From: Plantago major
Taxonomy: Eukaryota; Streptophyta; Magnoliopsida; Lamiales; Plantaginaceae
DNA length: 64,000 nucleotides
Direction of reading: 5' to 3'
Assembly (NCBI GenBank): GCA_026545765.1
Contig: CM048839.1
Location: forward strand, 50,638,677-50,702,676
The notes under the pieces are model-generated. The model ran no database searches. It had not been told where the DNA came from and was given only the letters and a program-made list of their open reading frames with translations. Position numbers and translations under genes: made by a program. Below are positions 43,625 through 55,874 of this stretch, one piece after another. Each line of letters opens with the position of its first letter. The stretch's first letter is position 1.

Positions 43625-45211
43625 GACTTTGTTCTCTTCGTCTGAACAGAACTGAACAAAACTAAACTGGACTGAACTGAATCGAATGGAACTGAACTGA
43701 ACTGTAATATAAAAAACAACTAAAAAGAACTGAACTGAACTGAATGAATCTGAACTGAACTGAACTTAATGAGTTTTCAGATGAAGAGAACTGTTAGGAA
43801 TATCTGTTAGTATTTTGATCATTCATCACATGTTCCTATCTTAGCCAGAAAGGTGATTAAGTACTCTTGGTTCACTTGAACATTGTAAAAGAGGAAATCA
43901 CTGAGTATAATTAGTCTAGTAAATCTTGTATTAGGATTATAGGTCTCTGAGTGTAATTTGTATTTCAAGAAGACCATGAAGATCAATCCTAGCAATGGAG
44001 TTTTTCTGAAGATTACAAGACCGGAGATTGTACAAGATTTATGAAGACACCAAGGTTTAGTCTCACTCGGAAAGACGATGTCCTTAATCCTTTCTTAAGT
44101 ACATTTAGTTACTTTTGAAACATGATTCTGGAACATATGACATCATGGGTATGGAGCATGCAAGCCATCAGAAAGGCTAATGTATCCGTTGAAGACTACA
44201 GGACAAGAAATAGTACATATGCATTAATTGCATCGGCAGAAAAGCCGCTAAAGCACAGTCCTCTCTGAGATATGAGACAAGGACTTCTGAGTACTCATTT
44301 CAAGATAAGTATAGACTGAATTTGAATTGTGTCTAACGGGTAACATCCCAACGACTCTCTAATTCATCTATAAATATCACACACTTAGATGCTGAGAAAT
44401 ACGACCGAAGAACGATCTAACTTGCAAACTTACAATCTAGCAAAGTATTCTCTCAAGCACTCTACTATCCTTTCTGAAAGCTTTCTGTTGCTTGAAGAAT
44501 CACTAGTAGTTTTAAGTTGTCCTGAACCTTAACAAGAGATTGTTATTCGTGAAAGAGTTGAATCGCCGATAACCTTCAAGCTCATTCTCCGTAACGGACA
44601 TCAATTACTTGGGTCAAGAAAAAGCGACATACACTGAACAAGTGTATTAAGTAGTCTTGTTCTATTAGGCTCTCTGAAAACATAACTGAAAAGTTATACG
44701 AGAAGTCTCTCTGACAAACCTTATAACCAACACCATCAAGGCGTGGAGTAGAGGAAGTACTTGATTTGGGAAATCAGGGAATAAATCCAAGGTTATCTGA
44801 GTAGAGGAAGTACTTAGCTCTATGAGCTGGGGAATAACTCAGGGGGAACATTTGGTTGGGAACCAATTGTTTAAGAATCTTAGAATAGGATTTTTGTAAG
44901 GTGAACTCAATTATCTGTTCTAGTGAATTCTAGGTCTCAGAAAGACCGAAGTGGATTAGTTGGAGGATTACACCACCTCCAGATACCACTATACTTGCTG
45001 TGTTATTTACCTTTCTGTATTTATCTTTCAGCAAAGCACACACACTTACTTATTGTTTCTGCACTTACCTATCTTAAAGTCTTCCGCACTCTGAATTTAA
45101 GTATCAGAAACCCCTGTTTCGAGAACTGTTTATCGACAAAAGTTTAAAAGACTATTCACCCCCCTCCTAGTCTTTTACTTTGCCGTTATCTGGACCAACA
45201 AGAATAGAGCC
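43625..45211. mobile_element. Tourist-type MITE copy T3, split by LTR-1b
   Basis: Starts GACTTTGTTCTCTTCGTCTG, is internally rich in CTGAACTGAACTGAA, and reaches GAGTTTTCAGATGAAGAGAA at 43790. After the LTR it ends AGAATAGAGCC. TAA lies at 43622-43624 and 45212-45214. The ends match copies T1 and T2. Confidence 0.85.
43792..45200 (+). mobile_element. Solo LTR, family 1, copy b
   Basis: 1,409 bp from TGTTAGGAATATCTG to GTTATCTGGACCAACA. The flanks AGAAC and AGAAT differ by one base in the expected 5-bp duplication. A TATA-like CTATAAATATCACAC lies at about 44369. It shares long stretches with the reverse of LTR-1a, such as CCGTTATCTGGACCAACA and the GTGGATTAGTTG word. No internal region is attached. 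Confidence 0.9.
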
Positions 45212-45415
45212 TAACTGAGAGCTTTTCGAATGGCGATTTTGGTCCTTCTCCTTATTTGACTCAAAAGTTTTATATTTTAAAAGTTACACTAAAATAATTT
45301 AAAATAACCCATATAACTAATTTATAGTTCAAAATAACCCCAAATATTAATAAGAAAGAAAATCACAAAGTTACATTAGAAATGCTCACAACATAAACAT
45401 ACTACTAGGTCTGCT

Positions 45416-46096
45416 CATATGATCCGTATCCGTGAATCCGGTACGTTTATCCGCATTTACGGATCGGATCGATCCGATCCGTTAGCTAATGGATCGGATA
45501 ACGGATAGAGTTTTTTTCTATCCGTGAAAAACGGATAAAACGGATAAATCCGCCGGATATCTGTGGATATCCGTTTTATCCGTTAATCTGCCTGCTTCTC
45601 TCCTCTTCCATTTTCCCCTACCAATCACACTTCATTCACACAAATCTCCTCCAAGCTCCATCTCCTCTCCCTCTTCCACCACTCACCTCCCTCCACCACC
45701 GATCTCCGCCTCTTCCTCCACCACCGATCTCCGCCTTCTTCACATCCTCCGAGCTCCATCTCCTCTCCCTCTTCCACCACTCACCTCGCTCCCTCCACCA
45801 CCGATCTCCGCCTCACATGTGCTTTTCTCTTCTCTTTTTCTTCTTCCTCCTTTCTCTTTTTTCTTCTTTCTGCTTTTGTTCTACTGTGCAGATTCAACGT
45901 GATGTGCATTTATTTTCTCTTCTTTTCTCTTTTTTATTTTAAATTATATTTGATGGATAACGGATATCCGACGAATTTATCGTTATCCGGCGGATTTATC
46001 CGTTATCCGATCCGCTCTGAACGGATCGGATAACGGATAGACATATCCGGTCAAACGGATCGAATATAATCCATATCCGTCCGTTGTGCAACCCTA
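45416..46096. mobile_element. Non-autonomous hAT-type element
   Basis: 681 bp, flanked by the perfect 8-bp duplication CATACTAC (45408-45415 and 46097-46104). Termini are TAGGTCTGCTCATATGATCC and, inverted, TAGGGTTGCACAACGGACGG. Both ends hold many copies of CGGATAA/TTATCCG, the subterminal-motif style of hAT elements. The middle (about 45600-45830) is a C/T-rich stretch with an internal direct repeat. No transposase is present. Confidence 0.88.
45640..45815. repeat. C/T-rich direct repeats inside the hAT element
   Basis: GAGCTCCATCTCCTCTCCCT, TTCCACCACTCACCTC and CCACCACCGATCTCCGCC recur two or three times in order, a unit of about 110-125 bp. The unusual base composition suggests captured host leader or coding DNA, but no protein family was recognised. 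Confidence 0.7.
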
Positions 46097-46104
46097 CATA
46101 CTAC

Positions 46105-46489
46105 ATCTCCACCCTCAATTTAAGACTAGATTATAAAATAATAATCTAGCCGACGCTATTTTCCAGTCCATAAAATTTTATTCAGCGATGCTCTCGCATA
46201 TACATGAACCTCCACTGGCCTCAACCTTTACAATTATAAATTCAAACTTTTAATTTACGACTAAGAATTTGAACAAGCTTCATTTTCGATCCTAGATGGA
46301 GAAAATAATGCCGATGTAGCCCGTCAATATTATTTAATCAGTTAAATTTTTTTGATGTCAAAGTATATTAATTTTAATTTGTAATTGAACCACACAATTA
46401 ATAGTTAAAGGATTAAGAAGACCAAAGTTGAATTTTGTTGAATTTAAAAAGTTAAAACTGGACAGCTTTTAAGAGTAATTATACTGAGA
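46105..46489. other. Intergenic, no gene seen
   Basis: A+T-rich with no recognised repeat, RNA or coding motif. Confidence 0.5.
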
Positions 46490-46695
46490 GACGATTTTTA
46501 GATAATTTATTTAGAAACTGACATATGTTGTCAAGAAAATTATTGATGATCTTATATTCTCAACATTAGTGTTTTTTCATGTTACAAAAGGACATACTTT
46601 GTTAATAACATAAACGTTTTGATTTATAGCATGAATGATTTTTTTGATAACATATATCGTCTGTAAATAAGTTATGAGTCCGTTTTGTGAAAGAC
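46490..46695. mobile_element. MITE related to the 27690 copy
   Basis: Left: ACTGAGAGACGATTTTTAGA then TAATTTATTTAGAAACTG. Right, inverted: TATCGTCTGTAAATAAGTTA then TGAGTCCG. The internal GTTGTCAAGAAAATT/ AACATAAACGTTTTGAT words match the 27690-27932 MITE. The ends are eroded. Confidence 0.6.
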
Positions 46696-47269
46696 CCCAT
46701 ATATATAGGAAAGTCCAAAAAGTCCACTTAAACGTCAAAACTAGACAATTTACCTTAAAAACTAGACAGTCTAATTTTTCGCGGGTCGACCCGCCGGGCT
46801 GGGTCAACCCGCAATTTTTTTTAAAAAAATAAGTTACTTAGCTCATAAATGTTCATCCAAATCCACATGTTATGATTTTTACATCAAATTGTCTAGTTTT
46901 TTCATCAAATTGTCTATGTTTATCGTAAAAATGTCTATGTTTAACATGCATACATTAGTAACAACCTATTTATCCAATGAAAAAAAATTTAGAAAAATGA
47001 AACATGAACTTCAATTTCATTCATCAAACAATAAATTTCAATATACAAAATAATCAAAAATTTACAACCTATAAAAATATATGTATTTTTAAAAACATTA
47101 AATAAAATCTACAAAATAGCTTTCATCACACTCGACTTGTTCGTAGACACCTTCTTCCACAACGTTTCAATTTCTTTGTTCAGCCACCATTTTTACGAAA
47201 ACCTAATACATACAACAAAAACATCACAAAAAACATATACAATTTCTACTAAAACATAAAATATTTAAT

Positions 47270-48120
47270 TAAAAAAAACTAGACAATTTATAGTAAAAAA
47301 TAGACAATTTCTACTAAATCATAGCCAATTTATACAAAAAAACTAGACAATTTACAGTAAAACATAGACAATTTACACTAAAACATAGACAATTCATACT
47401 AAACATATAATTTTTATATAAAAAACTAGACAATTTATAGTAAAACATAGACAATATACTCTAAAAACTAGACAATATCCACTAAAAACTAGACAAAACT
47501 TCCTAAATAATTATGATCATGTTTGATAATAAAACTAGACAATATTTTATAAAAACTAGACAATAACCTCTAAAAACTAGACAAAACTTACTAGATAATT
47601 ATGTTCATGTTTGATAATAAAACTAAACAATATTTCATAAAATCTAGCTAGACAATATTCTCTAAAAACTAGACAAAATTTCAGACACAATTATGTTTAT
47701 GTTTGATAATAAAACTAGACCATTTTTAATAAAAACTAGACAAAACTTCCTAGACAATTATGTTCATGTTTGATAATAAAACTAGACAGTATTTCCTAAA
47801 AACTAGACAATATCCTCTAAAAACTAGACAAAACTTCCTAGACAATTATGTTCATGTTTGATAATAAAACTAGACAATATTTTGTAAAAACTAGACAATA
47901 TCTTCTAAAAACTAGACAAAACTTTCTAGATAATTATGTTCATTTTTTATAATAAAACTAGACAATATTTCGTAAAAATTAGACAATATCCTCTAAAAAC
48001 TAGACAAAACTTCCTAGACAATTATGTTTATGTTTGATAATAAAACTAGACAATATTTAGTAAAAACTAGACAATATCCTCTAAAAACTAGACAAAACTT
48101 ACTAGATAATTATGTTCATA
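47270..48120. repeat. ~87-bp minisatellite built from AAAAACTAGACAATAT words
   Basis: ATTATGTTCATGTTTGATAA (or a near variant) starts at about 47510, 47599, 47689, 47759, 47848, 47935, 48022 and 48109; the spacing is 87-90 bp, with one unit of about 70. Each unit also contains two to four ACTAGACAA words about 22 bp apart. Looser TAGACAATTT copies extend left to about 46740 and recur at 48690-48790. Confidence 0.9.
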
Positions 48121-48460
48121 TTTCATTAGTCCAATTGTCCAAAGCATCAGAACTTGAGCTATTACACAACACTAAAAATCCACAAAAAATCACATTGCAG
48201 GCAGCGACAAAGATCCGTAAAAAACTAAATGAACTCACTCTGCATCAGTACGATTATGTAATTACTAATTACAGAGTAACAAAACCTCCTAAAAACTTGT
48301 AGAATAGCTCTAGCTTAACACAACAATACCATTGCAGTTCAGTACCATCAATTTGGCATTGCACATATGAATAATAGATTCAAATCACAGAGTTGCAAAT
48401 ACAACGATGACTACTACCAGAACATCATGAAACATAAACAACAATCAAATAATCAGACTA

Positions 48461-48648
<188 letters not shown>

Positions 48649-49099
48649 AGCTTCTCCCTACCACCAAATTATTGATGAATTTCTACTAAATCATAGCCAA
48701 TTTATACAAAAAAAAAAAAATAAATAAAACTAGACAATTTACAGTAAAACATAGACAATTTACAGTAAAACATAGACAATACATCATTCCAAATTACCAA
48801 ATTCCAAATTACAAAAGTAAATGCCTCCACCTTAATCAGTAAGTAACAGTACATCATTCCAGCCTCCTATAGCTAGCTCTTTGATTAGAGAAAACCTTCA
48901 AAGCAAAAATTACCAAATTCACATCATATTGCACTAGACATTCAATCAAATCGAAGAAAATAACAACAGTAAAGTGAAGGTATAATTAAGCAAGCAGCAA
49001 TCAGTACCATTGGAACCATTTAAATTGACAAACTAACAGACATTCACCACTAAACATACAGCAAAACGAAAACATAAATAAATCAAATCTACAAAAATA

Positions 49100-49650
49100 G
49101 ATGATACCTTATAGAGGAGCAGAAGGAAGAGGTTCGCCTTCAAGCTATAGGTCTTCGATGAAACCTGCAAAAATCGAAGCTCAATCAAATCGAAATGAGG
49201 AAAATCGAAATCGAAATGATACACATAGAGAATTGGTGGAGACGAACCTGCTCGTTGACGTAGTTATCGAGATCGAGAAGGATGTCAGGGTTTTACAGAT
49301 TGATGAAAACCATATGCTCCACCGTGTATGCCATGCCCGACGACTGATTCGTCGCCACCAGCGTGTTGTTGATGATTTCCTTTCCCACTGTTGTTTCTCT
49401 TCTTCTTCGGAAAAGCTTGGTTGATTTGTTAGTCGCTTTGATCAGATCTAAATCTGCTTTCCTTCAAATCCGGCTTTCGCATCTTCACCAACAGCTTCTG
49501 CTCCTCGTTGATCCCTAGATCCTTGGCGAACATCGGCAACTCAGATCCAGATCCCGTTTCCTTCCACCAGCCGTCAATCTTCACATCCTCACCACCTGTC
49601 GAACAATCGCCATTATGGATGAAGAAAGCAAACGATGCAAATCAGATCTT
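49100..49650 (-). other. Unrecognised captured or leader-like sequence
   Basis: Higher G+C than its surroundings. The minus-strand frames hold KIDGWWKETGSGSELPMFAK, and in a second frame SSGMAYTVEHMVFIN followed after a stop by NPDILLDLDNYVNEQ. They look like pieces of a real protein, but I cannot name the family. A plus-strand frame 49101-49424 overlaps and looks less protein-like. Confidence 0.35.
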
Positions 49651-50209
49651 CAGAAACACGAAATAAATCGCATAAAATATTGATCAAAATCGAAGGGAAA
49701 TGCAGAAAATTATGGTTTTGGAGCTTTCTAGAGGGGGAGCTCGTTTCTAAATGGAAATAAAAAGGGAAAAAAATGGAAAAACAGCCTTTTATACAAAATT
49801 TGGGATATAAACCGCTCGACCCGGATCCATATCCAAAAACCCGACCCATGAGAAAGGATCCGCGACAAAATAAGGACAAAATGAATGACATTAAATATAG
49901 ACAATTATTAAGAGAAACTAGGGGTCTTTCTGGACTTTTTAAATGTAGTAGGACTTTTATGAGACTTAGTCATAAGTTATTTACAGAGCATATCTCAATA
50001 GACTATCTGAAAAAAAAAAAATAATTGAAATAAATAGTCACCATTGAACTTAGGTCTTAGAGAAAACGGCCTCCCCGGCCCATTGCCACACAGGCCCCCA
50101 AGCCGAAAATCAAATACTAATACTGTCTTCTTCAAACATAAATGTATTAGAACATGAGCATCTAATTACAAATAATAGGAAAAATATATGAAAGTAACTA
50201 CTATCGTTT

Positions 50210-50545
50210 TTTTTTTTTTTTTTTTTGATAGTTAATGAATTATCTTTTGTTGAGTTGAATTAGGGTTTGAGTTAGTGCGAATTGATATGTTTCAATTTCA
50301 TTAAAGAAGATGGAGAAGATCGTTGTTTTTTTTTTTTTTTAACGATGAATTGATTTTGTTGAGGTTGAATTAGGGCTTTGAATTTAATTGAAAAAGACAG
50401 ATTGAGATTTTTCTAATGATGAAGGAGTTGATTTAGATCTTGATATTAATTGAAGAAGACAAATTGAATTTTTTAAATGATGAATTAATTTTGTTAAAGT
50501 TGGGTTAGGACTTAGAATTAGAATAAATAAGACATTGGTTTTTTT
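50210..50545. repeat. Degenerate repeat of GATGAATTGATTTTGTTGAG-type units
   Basis: GATGAATT(G/A)ATTTTGTT followed by GTTG(A/G)(A/G)TTAGG and AATTGAA(A/G)AAGACA recurs three or four times between T-runs at about 50210-50225 and 50325-50340. Spacing is about 75-125 bp and copies are eroded. Confidence 0.6.
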
Positions 50546-51054
50546 GTAATTAAAGTTTAATTCACGTATATATTACAAATTGGTTCAATTTAACCTAATT
50601 AAATACTCAATTGCACGAGTTTAATAGGTGTTCACTTATGTATATATTGTAATACTTTTGTAAACTTTTATCTTTTGTTACAAATAATATTGAAGTAATT
50701 TTTTAAAAAATAGGTTTTTTATCATGTTTTTATAATGTATATACTTGTCGTTTACCTTTATTAAAATTGCCAAAGTATGTTAAATGCCCACGTCCTTAAC
50801 TTACTGCGAACTTCAACTTAATTTAATAGCTGAATGTGAAAGTAGTTGTACCAAAATGATAAACGTAGACATATTTTACATCTAAGTAAAATATTTGAAA
50901 GCATATTTCACGTGTATGACATGGTTTTCACATCTAATTATCTAACTAATCAAACTGAGGACCTCAAAAAAAAGTTAATCAAACTGAGGACAAATTACAA
51001 GTAGGACAAATTACAAGTAATGAATACAAAGGAGGTCCTCATCTATAATTTTCC

Positions 51055-51062
51055 TATAAATA
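51055..51062 (+). promoter_or_regulatory. TATA box of the GDSL-like gene
   Basis: TATAAATA in TTCCTATAAATAGATAAC, 83 bp upstream of the chosen ATG. Spacing fits a plant core promoter with a short leader. Confidence 0.6.
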
Positions 51063-51137
51063 GATAACGGGCTTATGGACTTGAAATGCACACTACTACA
51101 ACACAATAGCGAACACAGAAATACAGGGAAATTAATT

Positions 51138-54100
51138 ATGGGTTTTATTAATTCCTTCTCGCTCAAAACAAAATTCTGCATGTTTCTTACCCTAGTTGGC
51201 TCAGCCTTTTCCCAAAACAATATTTGTCCTTTTAATTTCTTATTTCATTTGGGAGATGGTGTCTTTGATAATGGCAATTCTATTCGAATTCCACCATGGG
51301 CCCCACCCTTCCGCAAAGCAAGACCGCCCTATGGTCAATCTAGTCCAGGTAGACCTACTGGTCGTTGGTCTGATGGCCTCTTGGACATAGACATCGGAGG
51401 TATATTAATATAAAGATACTATTGGATGCATGTGGAATAATTCCCAACTTTACGACAATTATGTACATATGTTAGAAAATGTTGTTGCAAAGGTACCTTT
51501 TGTGACAAGTTTCGGCCAAGATTTGACTGTTTTTCTTTTTAAACCTAAAAGATGCAAATTGCAACTTCTAACAAGTGTTCAACCAAAAGTTAAAGTTTTA
51601 CAAATATGTATAAAGTTTGACATTATGCAGCCACGGCCATGGGATTTCCAGAGCTTACGCCTTACCAGGGTGGTAATGCTACCAACAACAATGCAATAAT
51701 ATTTGCCGTGGCAGGAAGCCCCATGCTCGATCGTAGATTTTTTGCATCGAGAGGCATTAGACTCCAACCTTATGCTTCTCCACTTAGTACTCAAATGAGT
51801 TGGTTTAAAGCATACCTTGAAACCATCTGCTCAACACCAACAGGTTTATATATATTAATTAGTAACTTTTTTGTTCATTATAACTCGAGTATGTGCAATA
51901 ATTAATAGCGTTCTTCATCTTTTCAACATCATATCCAGAGTGTGAGGATAAGCTTGTCGATTCTCTTTTTTTGTTCGGCGACGTTGAAGCAAACGATATT
52001 ACGATTCCGTTGGTCCAAGGCAAATCCATCGAAGAAGTTAGGGATTATGTCCCTTATGTGACTAATGCCCAGATTAACGCTGCAAGAGTAATGAATTTAT
52101 ACCACTATTATGTTGATTTGTTTTTATGAAAGGGTTTTTTTTTTGGGGGGGCAACTCTGTTACATTAAGAGTAATCGTGTTTTTTTTTACTGGTGAATCT
52201 TTCTTATTGCTCTTATAATGATATTGCTCTAAATTTAACACTAACTTAGGGTTTATTGTAATATATGTAGCACCTAGCTGGAGAATTTTCGTGGCACACT
52301 TTTGTCCCTAAATTTCATCCATAATTAACATTTAAGTTCAAATATTGTTGCAAAAGCATTATGGTGAAATTCTTCTAAAAATCATGTTTGCTCTTAATAT
52401 GAGAAAAATGCATTTCTCCTACCAAAGTTCTTTGACATACTCATTCAATTTATACAAATTTGATATGGATTTTCCTAAAATTTAATAAAATCATCCATCA
52501 AAGAAGTTAGGGATTATGCCCCTTATGCGACTAATGCCCAGATTAACGCTGCAAGAGTAATTAATTTACACATTTTGTGTTGATTTATTTTTATCAAAGG
52601 GTTTAGCGGGGTGCAAACTCGAGCACAACTCTGTTATATTAAGAGTAATCGTGTTTTTTGATTTGTTGATCTTTCTTATTGCTCTTTAATATAACAAAAA
52701 TTGCTCTAAATTTAATACCGGCTTAGGGTTTATTACAGTACATATATAGTATCTCTAGCAACTAGCTAGAGACCGTTTCGTGACATGCTTTTGTCCCTAA
52801 ATTTTCTATCATAATTAACATCCAGGTTCAAATATTGTTGCAAATAAGCTTTTTGGTGAACCTCTTCTAAAATCATGCCTGTTCTTAATAGGAAGACAAT
52901 GCATACCAACCCTACTCAAGTGTTTGACATACTCATCCAATTTAACAAATTTGATATGGATTTTCCTATAATTTAGTAAAATCAAGTCTTCGAAAAGACT
53001 TTCTGAACATTTTGTGACATTTTTATCATACAATGTATCACAAAGAGTTCTGTTTTAAAAATAATACTAGACTATTATTCAAAAGATGGAGATCCAAATG
53101 TAATCATGGATTCACGATATCAAACTTATGAATATATGTCTATATAATTCACTCTTGCTAAAACAATATGTCATGGCCTATAACAGGAAGTGATCGAAAT
53201 GGGCGGAGCACGTGTAATAATACCAGGAAATAATCCGATGGGATGCTTTCCATTCATTTTAACAGAGTTAGGCAGCAATCAAACTCCAGATTATGATGAG
53301 TACGGATGCTTAAAGAGTGTGAATGATCTTGTCGTGTACAAGAATGAGCATCTCCAAAGTGCAATCTCCAACCTCAGCAGTGAATTTCCAAATACTATGA
53401 TATTTTATGCAGACTTCTACACTGCTTTCATACAGTTACTGGAAGAAGTCTATGCTGGTAACGATCTTGTTCTTGTTTATCTAGGATGTTTTCTTAGGTC
53501 ATAAACTGCAAATACTTGAAAGAACGATTTAAACAAAAAAGAATAAAAAATACGTATTACTTTAGACTATACACAATTCATCACTGCCAATACTATGTTT
53601 CAGTTTAAAGTTTAAACAACATAGACATGCTCAAGTTATTAAAAATAGCACCATATTCTCTCAATTACGAAATCAACCCAAAATCCATTGCATAAAAAGT
53701 ATGTAGAAAAACCCATGTATCGTGCAATTTAATTACCGATGCACATGGCTGTTGGTGAGAATCGGTGCGGACTTTGGATTGCATAAAAGGTGGATGGTTG
53801 ATAAATTAATTGTGATTCGAAAAAAATATAACGGCGTGTATAACCGTAATAAAATAACTGAAAAATAAGATTTAGTTTTTAAGACTGCTATATAAGTGTC
53901 AGATTTAGGTGTTGCAAAATGACCTAAAATGTTGTAACAGGTCCCAACAAGGAACTGGCATTGCAAACTTGTTGCGGAACTGGTGGGAATTACAATTACA
54001 ACAGTACAAGGTTCTGCGGATCATCAGGAGTAACAGCTTGTTCCAATCCAAGCAACTATATATATTGGGATGGCATTAATCTCACTGAACAATCCAACAC

Positions 54101-54230
54101 TCGTCTTTCAGAGATTCTACAAGTTGGAGCCATGGAGACATTGAACTGCACAATATCTATTTCTCAGTTCAATCCTATTCACCAGGTTACCGACGGATTC
54201 AAGTCCTCACCGAAACTAATTAGGATGTGA
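51138..54230 (+). CDS. GDSL esterase/lipase-like protein, five exons, catalytic residues lost
   Basis: Exons 51138-51399, 51631-51843, 51939-52087, 53187-53457 and 53941-54230 join in phase (1,185 nt, 394 residues), with GT/AG borders throughout. The protein starts with a signal-peptide-like segment (KTKFCMFLTLVGSAFSQ). The GDSL block is FLFHLGDGVFDNGNS: the usual FGDS Ser is Gly. Next come RPTGRWSDG, GFPELTPYQ, IIFAVAGSPMLD (block II Gly kept), LFGDVEANDI (block III Asn-Asp), ARVIIPGNNPMGCFP, CCGTGGNYNYN and YIYWDGINLTEQ, where the usual His of WDG.H.TE is Asn. Family members are secreted Ser-hydrolases; with Ser and His replaced this one is predicted inactive. Its length and exon pattern are typical. 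Start chosen as the first Met before the signal segment; a Met at 51075 would spoil the signal peptide. Confidence 0.9.
52030..53000 (+). repeat. ~469-bp tandem duplication across exon 3 and intron 3 of the GDSL-like gene
   Basis: The end of exon 3 (GAAGTTAGGGATTATG ... CCCAGATTAACGCTGCAAGA) is repeated at about 52500-52557. The intron words that follow, such as AGAGTAATCGTGTTTTTT, CTTAGGGTTTATT and TTTTGTCCCTAAATTT, also recur about 469 bp later. The second copy keeps a donor-like AGAGTAATTAA but has no obvious full acceptor. Confidence 0.9.
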
Positions 54231-54256
54231 CAAGTCGATATTTAGAAGCCACATGT

Positions 54257-54262
54257 AATAAA
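54257..54262 (+). terminator. Poly-A signal of the GDSL-like gene
   Basis: AATAAA, 27 bp after the stop codon. TTGT-rich sequence follows. Further AATAA words lie at about 54360. Confidence 0.45.
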
Positions 54263-54463
54263 TAATTATATTTTACTTGTTGAACATTTCATATTTGTTG
54301 TCTTGTTTCTCACCTTCTTGTGTTCATTCCGCTTGTATCGATCGTTCAGTATTTGATAATTAATAAATAAGGCTTCATAAGATTGAACTCCGGGGTTTGC
54401 TTTTCTTTTTTAGGGGAAACATTGTATTTCATTGATTGTAATTTAAATGGTCTCATGACAATT

Positions 54464-55874
54464 TGTTAGTTTAAGTTATTAGATTTTGATGAGCAACAAT
54501 ACATGTCTATTAATTCAGTAAGGTACGTATGTAGTACACTTAATCTATGGTTTTCTAAAATGACTTTGTAAAAGGGTAAACTTGCTTAGACTGATAGTTC
54601 TAATGAAATTGTGTAGGATGTTAGGTCTCTGAATGTAATTTTTATTTATATCTTTCCGAGAAGACTAAGATGTGGAGAGGAACATCAGCAGGAAGACTAC
54701 AAGGCAGTGAAGAATTAGTCAACTGTAGAAGTTTGTTGAGAAGACTTAGTCAAACTGCACAAGTTTACTGAGTAAGATAGTGATCCTCAGAAAGCCTCAC
54801 ATTCAGCCAGGAAAGGACTCAGTATAAGTGAAAATCTAAATAACATAATAGGTTATACTATGAACTAGCTTACTAATGCCAAATGTAGGAGAAAAACAAT
54901 TATCTTAGTGAGTGTTTTATCTGTTGAAGAAAAGGTGAAGAGATAGTACAGTTGCATTAAATGCAGTGAGGTGTTCTCTGAGCTGGCTTTTTACTAAGAG
55001 ACAAAACCTTCAAACTATACTTAGTACATGAGTAACATTTAGCTCCAAAGTTTTAAATCTAACGAATACTAGATTCAAACGAAACTATTTAAGTCTATAA
55101 ATAGGAACACTTAGAAGCTGAGAACTACACCAACACCTTGAACACTCGAACAAGCTATTGCGATCAAACTTTCTAAGTTCCTAACACTTCTAGAAGACTT
55201 AAGCTTTGTGAAGCAAATTGTGAAGAAGTAGAACAAGCATTAAGGTTTCGACTTTAAATTGTTATTTCTTCTAAACAAAAACAAGTCTTGCTTTCAAGAA
55301 ACAATAAACTTAGTCTTTAAAATATAAGAACATAAGTTGAGTTTCTAGTTTACTAAAGTAACTAATACATTTTATCTAAGTGGACACTATTTTGATAATT
55401 CTCTATAAACAAACAAATCAATAGGCGTGTCAAAACAACGGAATAGCAGTGGAACTACTTAATCTGGGAGATTAAGGAAAACCTCTTGAAGGAAGCGGAA
55501 GTACTTAACTTGGAAGTTAAGGAATCGGCTCAAGGTCACAAAGTTGGGCACTTTAGGTGAACGGGATTTAGCTAATTGTAACAAAACTCATTTTTTTTTT
55601 TGTCTTAGTGAATTTAAGTCATGAGAAAGGGCGAAGTGGATTAGTTGAAGGATTTACAATATGTAGTTATATTTCAGCTTGCTACTTGTCTATATGTTTA
55701 TTTAATTGCTCACTGAAATCATACAATCAACATTTAACAAAAGTCTTCCGCACTAGAAATTTAAGTACATCAACCACTAGCTTGTTGAGAAATATCGTGT
55801 AGACACAAAAAGTTTTTAAAGACCACTCATCCCGACCCCTCTAGTCTTTAACCTTGTTTTCTAAGGGACCAACA
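54464..55874 (+). mobile_element. LTR, family 1, copy c (diverged)
   Basis: 1,411 bp, the same length as copy b. It starts TGTTAGTTTAAGTTATTAGA and ends TCTAAGGGACCAACA. Shared landmarks with copy b are the GGTCTCTGAATGTAATTT word, CTATAAATAGGAACACTTAG, CGAAGTGGATTAGTTGAAGG and GTCTTCCGCACTAGAAATT. No matching 5-bp duplication was found (CAATT and TGGTA). It could be an old solo LTR or the 5' LTR of a decayed element, because TGGTA just after it resembles the start of a tRNA-Met binding site. Confidence 0.8.
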
